Assembly (NCBI GenBank): GCA_036346255.1
Contig: CM070628.1
Location: forward strand, 23,451,840-23,515,839
DNA length: 64,000 bases
Direction of reading: 5' to 3'
Source: Ampelocalamus luodianensis
Lineage: Eukaryota; Streptophyta; Magnoliopsida; Poales; Poaceae
A program made the translations under genes and the position numbers. The notes beneath the pieces are model-generated. The model was not told where the DNA came from. It did no database searches and saw only the letters and a list, made by a program, of their open reading frames with translations. The stretch's first letter is position 1. Every line of letters starts with the position of its first letter. Below, piece after piece: positions 1-13,135 of the stretch.

Positions 1-3000
1 CCTGCTATACATAGCTTTGAGACCTTCCTCTCCTATCCTTTCTTCGTTCACCAGACTCGAGCACCCAAGAACACCACCTCCTGCCTCCATTGTCACTTTT
101 GGAGCTCTCCTTGAAGACCTCCGGCCCGGTGGTTCCTCATTACCTTTTTGGTTGTCACTTTGCTCTCTTGGTCACTCAAGTCCCCTAACTTGTGTTGTTT
201 AACCTCTGAGGTGGGCGATCGGGAACTTGCTTTGGAGTTGTCTTTGGTCGTCTTCCCCAACTCCGCAAGCACCACCGTCACCAGAGCACCTCCTTCGCAT
301 CGACCTCTCCTCCGAGTTCCTCCGGACCTCACCTTGGCCCCGTGAGTCCTCGTTAGTCCTTTTTAGCTCGGGGTTTAGCTAGATTAAAGCGTAGCAAGCC
401 TTTTAGTGTTTGTCGGTTTGCCGAAACGTAATTACCACCCCTCCCAGGCTCGCGGCGTTCGAGTCATCGCGCCGTCGAGCACATCCTTTGGGTTCCTGAC
501 GTTATTTGGAATCCAACCATGCCCTTGGTTTACGCCGGCGAGGTCCCCATCGCCGGCGGCAAGCCGTTGAGCCCGCTCGGGATTTTGCAGGTTCAAAACT
601 CCCGTTTTCATCATCTTGTTAGGACGTCTTAAATACCCATTTATTACCAATCATCAGTAGCAGTGAGTGTCTTAGCCGCCACCTTTTAGTCGCTGTCCGG
701 AGGTCCCGCACCTTTACACAGCACCTTGGACCTCCTCGAGTCCTTCGTAGCCGTCTAAGACCTCCCCACGTTTAGATCTGGACCTTTGGATCTTCCCCGT
801 GAAAACCCGTAAGTGTAAGACCTCCCCCTCGCTTAATCTCGGCCGTTAAGACCACCCTCGGTGAGATCTGTACTGTAGATGGGTTTCACGCAAAAATTTC
901 TAAGTCCCGTGACCTCCTAGTCCACCTCGGCCTTTTAAGACCTCCCGGGATTAGCTCTTAGCCGTTAGATCTGCCCTGTAAAATCTCACGCACTAGGACC
1001 TCCCCGTTAGATCTAACCGCTTAAGACCTCGTGGAACTCCATCTCGAGCCGATAGGACCACTCACAAAAAAGACCTCCTCGAGGTCATTTTTGTAAAAGC
1101 CACCTTCTGGGCCTCCACCGAGGTCCTCTTTGCAAAAGACCTCCCCTTGGTCATTTCGCAAAAACCACCCTAGGCTACCATCGGGGTCCTCTTTGTCAAA
1201 AAGCCACCCCTGGCCTTTTACAAGGAAAACCCCGCTCAGACCTCTTTAGCTCCATCCTAGCCGTCCATGACCTTCCCGGGTTAGATCTGAGCGTTAGATC
1301 TCTTTTTGCAAAACCTTTAGCGCTCGGACCTCCCTCCGCGTTGTTCTGGCCCGTTCAAGACCTCCCTAGGTCTCATCTGAACCGTCCAGATCTCCTCCCG
1401 TTAAAGCACTATCGCTTAGGACCTCCCCGAGAAGATCTTGGTCATCCAAGACCTCCTCGTGTCAATCCCAGCCGATCAAGACCTCCCTCTGGAAGATCTT
1501 GACCGTCTAGGACCTCCTCCTTTGGACCCGATGGCGTTAGGACCTCCTCCTTCGGTCTAAACCGTTAGATTTAGATCTAACGGTTAGACCTCCTTCTCGT
1601 CGATTTAGCAGTAGGACCTCTCTCCGAGATCTAGACCGTTGGGATCTCCTCTGTGAGAATCGGACCGTCCCGACCTCTTCCGTGGATTTAAAGCCTTAGG
1701 ATCTCCCTAGTGCTCGGGACCGCCAGATCTCGACCGCGGTCACGACCTCTGAGCGCGTGAACCTCCTTGCGTGCGCTGGCACGCTACCGGTCGTGATCGT
1801 TGGATCAGATCTCAACGATCCGCACCTCCCGAGTCTTGAGGAGGAGGTCTTGTGCGCTGGCTGTATGTCGAGGCTCGTAGCCGTCGGACCTTGATCTAAC
1901 GGCCCACGACCTCTCCTTGTCTTCCAGTTCGGTTGGACCTCCCGAGAGCTCAAAATTTCCTAAGTCTTTTGCTGTTTCAAATTTCAAAAGTGCATAACTT
2001 TGTCATTTTAACTCCTTTTGAATGATTCCATTCTTTGTAGCTTTGTTATGGTATGAACTTTAATCGAGAATGAAATTAGGCCCCGTGTTTGTGCAGAAAA
2101 TGATTTAAATAGCATGAGCTTGTTTTAATGAAAAATGAGGTCTAGAAATTCATGAAAAATTTGTAAACCACATAACTTCCTCTCTGTAGTTGCAAAGTGA
2201 GCAAACTCAACCTGGTAAATTTAGCCTATTGGCATGCTTTAAATTGATCTAGGCTTTGTCTTTATTCATGTTCCTAAGAAATAATATATGCTAGTTGTAG
2301 AACTTAGAAAAGTCATAACTAAATCATCTTAACTCCAAATGACCTAAAATTTTATATGGGTTACCACTATACCAGTAGGTAGCTACCATAAAAATTTCAG
2401 CTTCAAAACCTTTCTAGAAAATATTTTGCTACAGTGCTAATTATGGCCGAAAATGAGTTTTTAAGTAATATCTCTTGCATCACAAATCCAAATTAGGTTT
2501 TTCCAGTTTCTATGACTAGGTATATTCGTAGTTTACCTTGTGTATAAATTTCGTCGTATTTGGATAAGTTTTGCTTGCTCTTTTGTTTAAGTTTTGCTCG
2601 TCTTATTGGTTGTTCTTGGTTCTTTTTGCCTTTCCGCTTAGGGTTAGACATTTGCGGTAACCGAGCGAACGACTCGCAACAAATTGAGCAACGACAGCGA
2701 GCAAGCAGTTTGATCATGTTAATCCCAGTATTTTAAGTATTTATGTTGATTACAAATTCTATATATGCATTGCTACTTTGTTTTAATAGTTGGCCTAGTA
2801 GATGCATTTCCTTAGCAAATGATTATCCTCTACCACCATGAGCCTAGGTTACTTGCCTGTGATTTAGAGTTCGTGGATGGGCTCTTGTCACTTAGTAGTT
2901 GCGAATTAATTGCTTAGCCATGCTTAGCTTCGGTAGAAATGGCGATTATCGACTTGTCGATAACCTTGATCACACAAAACTTATTATGATTTATGATTTC

Positions 3001-4245
3001 CACCTTGTGCCATGTCTACTTATGAAAACTAAAACTAAAAACAAAATGATTTAGACTTGGGCACAATGGTAAGATGGTGTGATTGTGGGGTGTGATCGGA
3101 ATGGTGCCCGGTCAACAAGGACCGAACATCTTGTTACACTAAACCAAGCATTTTAGCGTGCTAACCACATTAGAGGTATGGGACCTCTCTTGACTTAGTA
3201 CTTTGGCGTGTATTGGCTCAGTCGCGCGAGTCGCAGAGGGATGGTGTTGGGAGCATTGTAGTGTCGAAAGACTTCACCGTGATGGGATTTGTTGTCTTTC
3301 GGCTTGCAATGTAAGCGTATGGTGTTTCTACCCATACGAGCGACTGCGTAGTTAATACACAAGATTGGAAATGTCTCGTAGGACTTAGTCGGGCGGCATA
3401 CCTGATAGTGTGCTTGTGGCTTGAAGGCGTCCGAAGTGTGGGTACATTGGTACACCCTGCAGGTTAAAACTATTCGAATACCTCGTCCTAGGTTATGGAC
3501 ACGCTTGGCAAGGTCTTTCAAGAGTTAGACTACAACCTTTTAAATTAAAACTTGATGGGTGGTACGAATCGGGATTCGTGCTATGTTGTGGTGGCTATTG
3601 GGATAGTCACTTCTGGTGGTTACTTGTATGTATCTTTACTTACGGTTACTTTGATAACAAAATAAATTTGCAAACTTGCTTTTGAAATGTATTACATTAT
3701 TGCAAATAAAGTTGGCTTCATGCAAAATGAGACATATGACCTCCACCTAAATAAGCTTGCATGTAATTTATGAATAGGTGCTATTCCACACGCCATCTTA
3801 CTGGTACAAAGACAATCTTTGTACTGGGCTTGCTATGCTTAATTGTTTTGTTGCAGAGGAGGAAGGTGAGCACAGAAGGGCCTCACTTTTGCGCTGTGTT
3901 GTGGTAGCTGGGCGACTAGCTTGGCGGCGGTCGGTTGCCTTGTGGGTTGTGTGGCTAACCTGTGCGACTTTTGTTCTAAGCCATCTTATGGCACTTTGCT
4001 TCATTGTCATTCTTGTATATTGTTCTATTTGGCAGTCGGCTCTCTTTTATAATAACTTTACTTTATGTATGTCGTTGTTGAACTTAATGATGTTTGTGTA
4101 TGGAATTGATGTGTAATTTTGTGATGATGTACATATGCTGCAATTCTGGGAAGCATATGTCCATCGAGGCTTAGAATGTTTAATTAGTAACGCTAGAACC
4201 AATTGGAGGTTAAGTGTTACTAGTTAAATATTTCGGGTCCTCACA
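1..4245 (-). mobile_element. Solo LTR, 5.1-kb family, copy A (left-truncated)
   Basis: This is the reverse complement of the complete LTR at 4449-9560. Its right boundary is the inverted start of the LTR (GGGTCCTCACA ending at 4245), directly followed by MULE coding sequence. The left end lies outside the window, so the target duplication (TGTGT expected) cannot be checked. No gag or pol is attached on the visible side, so it is most simply a solo LTR. The short open frames in it are chance. The family assignment rests on nucleotide similarity seen by eye along the outer parts of the two copies. Confidence 0.85.
690..1950 (-). repeat. Degenerate tandem array inside LTR copy A
   Basis: About 1.26 kb of imperfect units of roughly 45-60 bp built around GACCTCC and a CCGTTAGATCT-like core. 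It corresponds to the array at 6785-7745 in copy B, read on the other strand, and looks longer here. Units have drifted, so the period is approximate. Several units contain AACGG cores. Confidence 0.75.
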
Positions 4246-4448
4246 TGTGTCGTCTCTGAATCAATGCAATCCCAAAAGAACCGATCATCAGGCTTCATCG
4301 CAAATATCACATACAACGAGATCGTAGATAATCTAGATTTCGAGCCACGATCCATCATTGTTGCAATAAAGTCATTGTTCTAGTATACAATCGGCTATGC
4401 TAAGGCATGGATGGCAAAACAAAAGGCATTGGAAGCAAGGTTCAGTAC
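4246..4448 (+). pseudogene. MULE transposase pseudogene, piece 1
   Basis: One plus-strand frame reads through the whole 203 bp apart from one in-frame TAG. It encodes a MuDR-type N-terminal region with the segment YAKAWMAKQKALEARF, which resembles the usual YxKAWxAKxxALE stretch before the transposase domain. At the right edge the frame is interrupted by the solo LTR. With one copy of the duplication AGTAC removed, it resumes in phase at 9566. The upstream part of the gene lies beyond LTR copy A, off the left edge. MULE transposases cut and paste DNA transposons with 9-bp duplications. This copy is dead because of stops and insertions. Confidence 0.85.
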
Positions 4449-7400
4449 TGTGAGGACCCGGAATATTTAACTAGTAACACTTAACCTCCAAATGGTTCTA
4501 GCGTTACTAATTAAACATTCTAAGCCTCGATGGACATATGCTTCCTAGAATTGCAGCATATGCACATCATCACAAAATTACACATCATTTCCATACAACA
4601 TACATCACTAAGTTCAACAACGACATACATAAAGTAAAGTTATTACAAAAGAGCCGACCGGCCAAATAGAACAATAAACAAGAATGACAGCGGAAGCAAA
4701 AGGTGTCATAAGATGGCTAGAGCAAAAGTCGACCGGTTAGCCACACCACCCACAAGGCAACCGACCGGGCCGCCAAGCTAGACGCCTCGCAAGCTACCAC
4801 AGCACAACTCACAGAAGTGAGGCCCCTCAAGCTCACCTTCTTCCTCTGCAACAATTATATTTAAGCAAGATAACTAAGTACACAAAGGTACTCGCAAGAC
4901 TGACGTGTGGAATAGCAGACCTATTCATAAACTACATGCAAGCTTATTTAGGTGGAGGTTGTATGTCTCATTTTGCATAAAGCCAACTTTATTTGCAATA
5001 ATGTAATACAATTAAAAGCAAGTTTGCAAATCTGTTTTGTTATTAAAATAACAGCGAAATAAAGATACATACAAGTAACCACCTGGAAGTGACTATCCCA
5101 ATAGTCACCACAACATAGCACGAATCCCTGATTCGTACCACCCATCAAGTTTTAATCAAAAGGTTGTAGTCTAACTCTTGAAAGCTTACCCAAGCGTGTC
5201 CATAACCTAGGACGAGGCTATTCGAATAGTTTTAACCTGCAGGGTGTACCAATGTACCCACACTTGCATCGCCTTTAAGCCACAAAGCACACTTCAGAAG
5301 GTATGCCGGCACGACTAAGTCCTACGAGACGCTTTCCAATATTGTGCATTGACTACGAACCGCTCGTATGGATAGAAACCCATACGCTTACATTGCAAGC
5401 CGAAAGACAACAAATCCCATCACGGGTGAAGTCTTTGGACACTACAATGCTCCCAACACCATCCCTCCTGCGACTCCTGCGACCAAGCCAATACACTCCA
5501 AAGTACTAAGTCAAGAGAGGTCCCATACTCTAGTGTGGTTAGCACGCACAAATTGCTCGGATAATGGTACTCACAAGATGTTCGGTCCTTAATTGACTCG
5601 CACCATTCCACCACACCTGAAGCACACCAATCATACCATTGTGCCCAAGTCTAAATCCTTTTGTTTTTAGGTTTTAGTTTTCATAAATAGACATGGCACA
5701 AGGCTGAAATCATAAGTCATAATAAGTTTTATGTGATCAAGGTTATCGACAAGTCGATAACCGCCCATTTTTACCGAAACTAAGCATGACTAAGTAATTA
5801 ATTCGCAAACTACTAAGTGACAAGAGCTCATCCACGAACTCTAAATCACAACAATGCCTAGTCTCATGGTAGTAGAGGATAATCATTTGCTAAGGAAATG
5901 CATCTACTAGGCCAACTAATGACAATAGTTTAACACAAAGTAGCAATGCATACATAGAAGTTGTAATCAACATAAATACTTAAAATACTGGGATTAACAT
6001 GATCAAACTGCTTGCCTTGCTGGGATTGGTCTTGCTGCAGAGGGGAGTGCTCAGGTTCAAAGTTTTCTTCGGAACCTAACGCGAAAAGGCGATAAAAATC
6101 GATAAGAACGAAGAACACCAAAAGGAACTCAATAGCAAAGAACAACCAAAACCCATGAAATTTCTACAACAGCTAGGGGCTGATTTTAGACAATTTTAGA
6201 AACAAGAATCACTTCATTTGGACTTAGTATGAAAAAGTTATGCCCTAAACAATTTCTCTCAGCCTGCAAAATCCTAATTAAATTAATTTCGGTTACTGTT
6301 CATGGCGAAAATTTCTAGAAGGATCTGGAACTTGAAATTTTTATGGTAGGTAGATATGGTTATCCTAACAACAGCAAAACTGAGTTTGCACAATTTGTAG
6401 TTGAAATGAATCAGTTATGATTTTTCTAAGTTCTAAAACTAGTGAATCATTAATTTCAGTGACGAGGATTATATGAAGACCTATTCTATATTACAGTACA
6501 TTCCTAGTGGGTTTTAACAAAACTTAGTCTGCTCAGTTTGGAATAACAGCGAATAAGTTATGCATTTTACAAATTTTCAATGAATTTCTAAGCCACTATT
6601 TTCACTAAACAAGATCATACAGTTTCTATCATTTTCTGCTACATAACAGTGCCTAAATTCATTCTCAGATTAAAGTTCATACTCTAACAGAGCTACAACA
6701 ACTGGAATAATTCAAAAAGAAGCTAAAATGACAAAGTTATGCACTTTTGAAATTTGAAACAATAAAAGACTTAGAAAAATTCGAGCTCTCGGGAGGTCCA
6801 ATTGAATTGAAAGACAAAGGAGAGGTCGTGGGCCGTCGATCCTTCATCGCACGGCCACGGACCTCAAAGCTGACAAAAGACCTCCTCCCGCGACCGGGAG
6901 GTCCGGATCGTTGAGATCTGATCCAACGGCCACGACCGGTGCATGCACAAAGACGCAAAGGAGGTCCTCGCGCTTAACGGAGGTTGTGACCGTCGGTCGA
7001 GATCCGCGTCCCGAGCACTAGGGAGGTCCTAAGGCTTTAAATCGAGGAAAGAGGTTCAGCCCGTTAGATCTCAATCCAACGATTTAGACCGAGGAGGAGG
7101 TCCTAAAGCTACGGATCTAAAGGATGAGGTCCTAGACGGTCAAGATCTCTAGAGGAGGTCTTGATCGGTCGGGATTAACACGAGGAGGTCTTGGATGGCC
7201 AAGATCTACTCGGGAGGTCCTAGCGATAGGGTTTTAATCGGAGGAGATCCGGGCGGCTCAGATTAGGCCTAGGAGGTCTGAATGGTTCGGATCGACGTGG
7301 AGGAGGTCCCGAGACTAAGGATTTTACAAAGGAGATCTAACGCTCGATCTAAATCCGGGAGGTCGTAAGCGGCTAGGATTGCGCCTAAGAGGTCTGGCGG

Positions 7401-9560
7401 AGTTTTCTTTGTAAACGACCGAGGTGGCTTTACAAAGAGGACTCCGAGGGGTGGTCTAGGGTGGTCTTTGCAAAATGACCATGGAGAGGTCTTTTTGCGT
7501 AGTGGTCCTATCGGCCGAGATTTAACCAGGTGGTCCCGACGGCTAGGATCAAAACAAAAGGAGAGGTCCCGGCGCTAGGTTTTTAACAGAGAGGATCCTC
7601 GACCAAGAGCTAATCTGAGGAGGTCTTCAACGGCGAGATTAACCCAAGGAGGTCCTAAGACTTAGAGTTTTCACGAGAAACGCCCTACGGCACGCATCTA
7701 GCCTTGGGGTGATCTTTAACGGCTACGATTCCTCCAAGGAGGTCGGGGATGAGAGGCACGCGCGCTGCACCGCCAAAGAAGACAGCAATAAAGGGCAACC
7801 TCGGACAGCCATTAATGCCAATCATAAGCTCACGGATCTCGTCCGAGTGCGACACGACAAAATGCCCGAGCCAAAGGAGAGCTCACAATGGCGACATGGA
7901 CCACGCCTGCGGAACCAAGGGCACCACTACGCTCATAAAAGCACCGCGGACCTCATCACTAACTCTGGCGGCGACGGCTCGAACGCGGCGAGCCGAGAGG
8001 GTGGTAGTTAGGTCTTCGGCAAACCGACAAACACTAAAAGGCTTGCTACGCTTTAATCTAGCTAAACCTTGAGCTCTAAAGACTAAAGAGGACTCACCAG
8101 GGCCAAGGTGAGGTCCAAAGGAGCTCGGAGGAGAGGTTGATGCCGAAGGAGGTGCTCCGGGGACCAAGCTCGCCGGAGACGAAGAAGAAAGTAGGGACGA
8201 CCTTGAAGAATAGGTACCCACAATGCCTCCCCCTGAAACCAACCGATTTAGTTTACACAAGATGCCCAAGGTGGATAATTGAACAAGTTGGAAAACCAAG
8301 TTCGCAATTAAACCACAGGAGCTCGGGTGATCTTGAAGAACTTCAAAAACCGACAATGGTGGTGTTCATGAAGCTTGGTGGAGGGAGAGGAAGACTAAGG
8401 GAGACAAGGAGGAGTTCGGGGTCTTAAGAAGACAAAGGGGCATAGCCATGGGCAGAGCAAGCTTCGGGTGCACACACCCTGCCATGGACTTGCTAGATGT
8501 GACAGGAGCTGGTAGGGTTGACTTCTTTTTAGGGCAAAGGTCTGACAGACAATCAATGCATGGCAGAAATAGACGTTGGAAAGGGCCAAAAAGTGACAGG
8601 CCACTGCTCCCAACTGCTCTGACACTGACACAAGCACAGGTGCGGGAAAAACAATGACGACCAGACCTCCAGGAGGTCGTGGAGAAGAAACACTGTGGTG
8701 AGGAGGTCTGGACGATCCCGACAGCATGGGGTGGTCTGGGCGTCCCCGCATCACCCGAGGTGGGGAGGTCTTTGCAGTGAGGAGGTCCGGGGGAGGTCGT
8801 GACCGCGGGATGGAAATCCATGGCTGGACCACCCCGGCGCGCCGAGATCGAGGGAAGGTCCGGCGGTGGATGGAGATCCAACGCTTAGAGTGATGAATGC
8901 AACCGCAAGGTCCGAACGTTCACTCGAACGAGGACCGTGCGACCGAGATCCAACGGTCAGCACGCGCGCGCACGAGATCGAGCCCGAGTGCGGCGCTGCT
9001 GACTCGACTCGAGCGAGTCCAATGGCTGGGTTGGACTCGGTCCGACTCGAGCGAGTCCGACTCACCCCAAATTTGAGTTTCACCGATCCAGTTGGAGGAT
9101 TTATTTGAGGTAGCAAACTCACTCCAAAATTTATAAAATTTTTACAGGAGCTTGCTAACTGAGTTATTGACCTTGTGTAAATTTTGCAGAGGTTTTTGTG
9201 ATATACATTTTCCTCCAAAAATTCCACAATGTGCTGGTCCAAGGTTTGACCAGAATTTGAACAGGTTTGACTGACCTCCAAAATATTCAAACAATTTCTA
9301 AAAATTGTGAAATTTTTCAGAGGGGCTACACATCAACCCAAGAATTTAGGAAAAATATTTCCAGGAGATTATCATAAGATGGAACAAGAATGTTTTTGAA
9401 GGATCAAGATTTGGATCAAAGACTTGTGACTATGTATTTCCATAACTCTTGTACAATAATTGTTTAGTACATACAGGAAATACATGATGTAAGAAAAAGT
9501 TTTAATTTATACTCATTTTCTTACATTTGAAACACAAGCCCAAAATTGGGATGTTACAAG
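4449..9560 (+). mobile_element. Solo LTR, 5.1-kb family, copy B, TSD AGTAC
   Basis: A 5112-bp unit starts TGTGAGGACCCGG and ends GGATGTTACA. It is flanked by the 5-bp duplication AGTAC at 4444-4448 and 9561-9565. TG...CA ends plus a 5-bp duplication are the mark of LTR retrotransposon integration. No primer-binding site, polypurine tract, gag or pol lies between the ends, so this is one LTR left after recombination between the two LTRs of a full element. The insertion point is inside the MULE reading frame. Inside it has an AT-rich first 2.3 kb, a tandem array (6785-7745), and a GC-rich stretch near 8.7-9.1 kb. The host family is unnamed here; an LTR of about 5 kb is unusually long. Confidence 0.93.
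6785..7745 (+). repeat. Degenerate tandem array inside LTR copy B
   Basis: About 0.96 kb of imperfect units with the core GGAGGTC, a short spacer and ACGGTCAAGATCT-like sequence, spaced roughly 45-60 bp. It is the counterpart of the array at 690-1950. A perfect match to the MSA consensus YCYAACGGYYA lies near the array's start at 6922-6932. Confidence 0.75.
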
Positions 9561-10847
9561 TACGTTCAAGGACTCCTACCACAATCTGCCTAGTCAACTC
9601 CGAGTCATACAGGACAGGAATCCTGGTACTTATGTCGACCTTCATGATGCTACACATCCGCGGTGGGCCGAGAAGAGGTTACTGAAGCGAGCATTCTTCA
9701 TCTTTAGTGCATGCTTCAATGCATTCTAGCATTACCATCCGATCTTATGCGTGGATGGCATGTTCCTAACTGGGAAGTACAAGGGGCAGATACTTACTGC
9801 AATTGCGATGGATGGGAACAATCGAGTTCTTCCTGTGGCCTTCACATTTGTTGAAAGAACATGGACAGCTTGGTTGTTGTTTCGAGGAACGTAAAGATTT
9901 CTATTGTACAAGGCCATCCTAACACATGCGGCATACATGATCAGTATGTAAGCCTGTTGAGTGCAATAACTCAGGTACAATAAGGGGAAATGAGCCATGC
10001 ACTTCCATGGGTGGATCTACAGAGCGGGTGGGCATGAGGCACTTGGGTGCAAACTTTTACATGCCATTTTACAACAAGGACTTGATGAAATTTTCAAGCG
10101 GTTGTGCAACCAGAACTAGCAAATAAAGTTTGATGCACTCTGAAAAACTTTGTATGAGTGGACGAAGACACGTAGAAAGGAGGCAATAAAAGCTCGCTAA
10201 GTATTGACAACCTCCCGAGGCATTGTCCGAGTTACCACAGATGGTTCGTGTGACGAGGAAGACGGGGAAGGGGGGGGGGAGGGTTGAGCACAAGCCTAAA
10301 GTGAAGTGGTCGTTGCTATATGACAAGGATAGTGCTCAGTATGATGTCATGACAACGAATCTAGCTGAGGTGTATAATTGGGTCATGCGTGGTGCGAGGT
10401 GCCTCTGTTTGGTTGGTATGGTAGAGGCAATTCTGCACGGTACCACAAAGTACTTTGTTCACTGAAGCAACGATGTGTCACTCTCCATGGCAAATGACAG
10501 AGTATCGTACTCCGCCAGGATCCCCATGTACATGGAGGAGAGGATCAAAAAGGGTGAGATGCACAGGGCATTCAAGATGGACACAAGGGAGCTTCGCTAC
10601 GAAATACTTTGTAGGTAGAAAGGACGTCGTGGGACAAACCACGAGAGGATCATCCACGATAGCACGATTTGCTGCACTAGTTGCACATGCACTTGCAATA
10701 AGCACTTGCTGCGCTAGTTGCATATGCTCTTGCAATAAGCACTTCTTCTGCATAGACCATGCTCACATGTGATAGCCATATGTTTGATGGTGGCGCAACA
10801 TCCCGTCTAATACCTTTCTCAACATTTCAGCAAGGAAGAGGTGATGC
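9561..10847 (+). pseudogene. MULE transposase pseudogene, piece 2 (catalytic domain)
   Basis: The sequence starts with the second AGTAC copy and continues the frame of piece 1. It encodes the MULE transposase core: ILCVDGMFLTGKYKGQ at about 9740-9790 (with the conserved first catalytic Asp), then AIAMDGNNRVLPVAFTFVE. An MRHLGANFY segment lies near 10030-10065 and MTTNLAEVYNWVMRG near 10345-10395. A SWIM-type zinc finger (CSCNKH...H) lies near 10680-10770, where a roughly 37-bp stretch is duplicated. The frame is broken by several stops (for example before HYHPIL near 9730) and single-base shifts. The right edge is the insertion of the 8.66-kb LTR element, with duplication GATGC at 10843-10847. 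Confidence 0.9.
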
Positions 10848-13135
10848 TGTAACACCCTGGCTATTCAGAAGCCAAAATGCTACCTAAAGACCTAACATAT
10901 AACCATATAGCGGAAAACTTCGAAAGTAATTCATCAACAAAGCTAAACAGATCAACATCAGTTGGGACATAAACAGGAATGTAATAATGGATCCACTAAG
11001 ATAATCCTATCAGCGAATGGTCAATGAACATAAACAATTATATAAACAAACTCAACGAAATAAAGTTATCATGCACATCTAAGTTTATATATTACAATCC
11101 AACAATTAACGAATGAAAGACAAGAAAAATTCTTTTATTGAACCTAGTGTAAAGTGAAATATTTGAGTAGTGCGTGTCTACTCCCTCCCAAGAGAAACTT
11201 CATCGATCACCTAAAAATAAATAAACAAAGCAAGAGTGACTCCAAGACTCAGCAAGTACATTGAATATATGAACAGACCTCCAATATGAACCGACAATCT
11301 CTTCACAATTTCGAACATACAAACAAATGAATATTTATGAATGCATGAGATGAATAGAAATAATCAAAGGAAGGATTACACACGTGCTTATACCGGTATA
11401 GCTAGTGACACACCCGTCGATGTTCACTTAAGCCCGCATCTTAACAAAAATACGGGGATCCAAATCCCGTATGAAGAACGTTTCATACGGGTGTCCAAAA
11501 CTGCCCACATTGGAATGGTGGGACTTCACATGCCCATACTGGAATTGATGGGACTTTAGACTCCACTCCGTGGAGCTCCACTCCGTGGATGGAACACGAA
11601 CATGGATGCATGAATGATCTTATGTATTATGACTACCATCATATCCACACATATGAAAAGAATATATCATTGAAGCTTGACACGTATCAAATGAAGATAC
11701 AACACGAACAATAGGCATCCAAAATTCACAAAACATATGCTTGTCGATGTACTTATGAATAAGGACTAGCATCACCTCCAACAGTATTAGACTCCACTCC
11801 CGTGGAGCTCCACTCCCGTGGGCGGAACATGATCATGATAATTGGAACTTCTCATGTATCAAATGAAAACACATCATGAACCTCAAGCATCCAACATACA
11901 CAATTCATACAAACGTCAGTGTACTTGCCTTTAACGTTGCGATGCGTTGGGGGCAACGATGATGCCGCTAACCTCGGCGCCTCACCCCTTACACCAAAGT
12001 TACTCAATAAGAACCAAGACATCATGACACTACTCGCATCGCTCCTAACACATACCCCAATCCCGTCAATTAATTGTGCACATTTGTTCGAATTAAACCA
12101 CATTCTAACAGGGAACCTTGGCGGACAGCAAAAGTAAAAGTAACATAACTTTTGCTATAAAACTCTAAAAGGGGTGTTCTCAGGCTTGTTTGAAAGGTAA
12201 CAAGATTATCTACAATAACCTAGTTGAGCGAAAGCCTTGAATCCGCCATTAACATGATCATATATCAAAAGGAAAACTAACATTTTATTTTCGTCAGGAT
12301 TCTGGACAGTTAACTTAAAACGTGCATAAATTTTGTTCTACAAATCCAAATGGGGTGTTCTTTATCAATCCTGAAAGCTAATGAGATCACGTACAAAAGT
12401 TGTTATGGGCAAGTCTTCTGAATCATCCCCTAACTAGGTCATATTGTATCAATTACAGAGACTGCTATTTCGTCGAGTTCGGACAGCAGAAACTAAAACG
12501 ATCACAACTTTTGATCCGTATGTTGGAATCAGTGTTCTTGGCGCCACGAAATTCTAAGAACATTATCTAAATATCTCTAGGAGATCAAAACTTCTAATTC
12601 ATCCTCTAAGAACCCGAAACATAGCACGCAACATCTTTGGACAGATTCGAATTTACATGAGCATGACTTTGATCCAATCAAATTTAATCGGTTTCACTTC
12701 TACGACTAATCAAACAACAACAACCGACAATCGTTACCCTTGGAGACACGCGTGCCCGCTGAAATCCCCCCGCTAGTTGCTCATCTCCTCTTCTTCTCCT
12801 CTCTCCCTCCACCTTCTCCTTGGCCGCAAAGAATGGGAGAGCACCACCAGAGAGAGCAACGGAGTGCAAGGAGGAGGGCGTGTCTTGTGGCGGCGCGAAC
12901 ACTGTAGCAATGTGCTACTGATGAGTGGGATAGGGTTTCCCCCTCCTTTTATTAGTGGCCGACCCTCATGGGCCTCCTAAGCCAAAGCCAAAGCCCAGTT
13001 GTCAAAGAATTGCATTTTTCCCTCCTCTATAGTCTAATTTCTCTTTTCACTACTTCCTTCATTACAATAAGTTGGAGTATTACTGAAAAACCCCTTTTCG
13101 TTTACTCTCCTTTCTTAGAAACATTCGGTGTTACA
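10848..13135 (-). repeat. 3' LTR of the minus-strand element
   Basis: A 2288-bp LTR. It contains a short duplicated palindromic motif ACTCCGTGGAGCTCCACTCC near 11565-11590 and a CCCGTGG variant near 11795-11820. Near 12775-12830 is a CT-rich stretch, also found in the other LTR. Differences from the right LTR are mostly one-base length changes. Confidence 0.92.

Noticed and set aside
7883..9290. Several open frames of 145-180 codons
   Set aside because: All lie inside solo LTR copy B, overlap each other in different phases and match nothing known.
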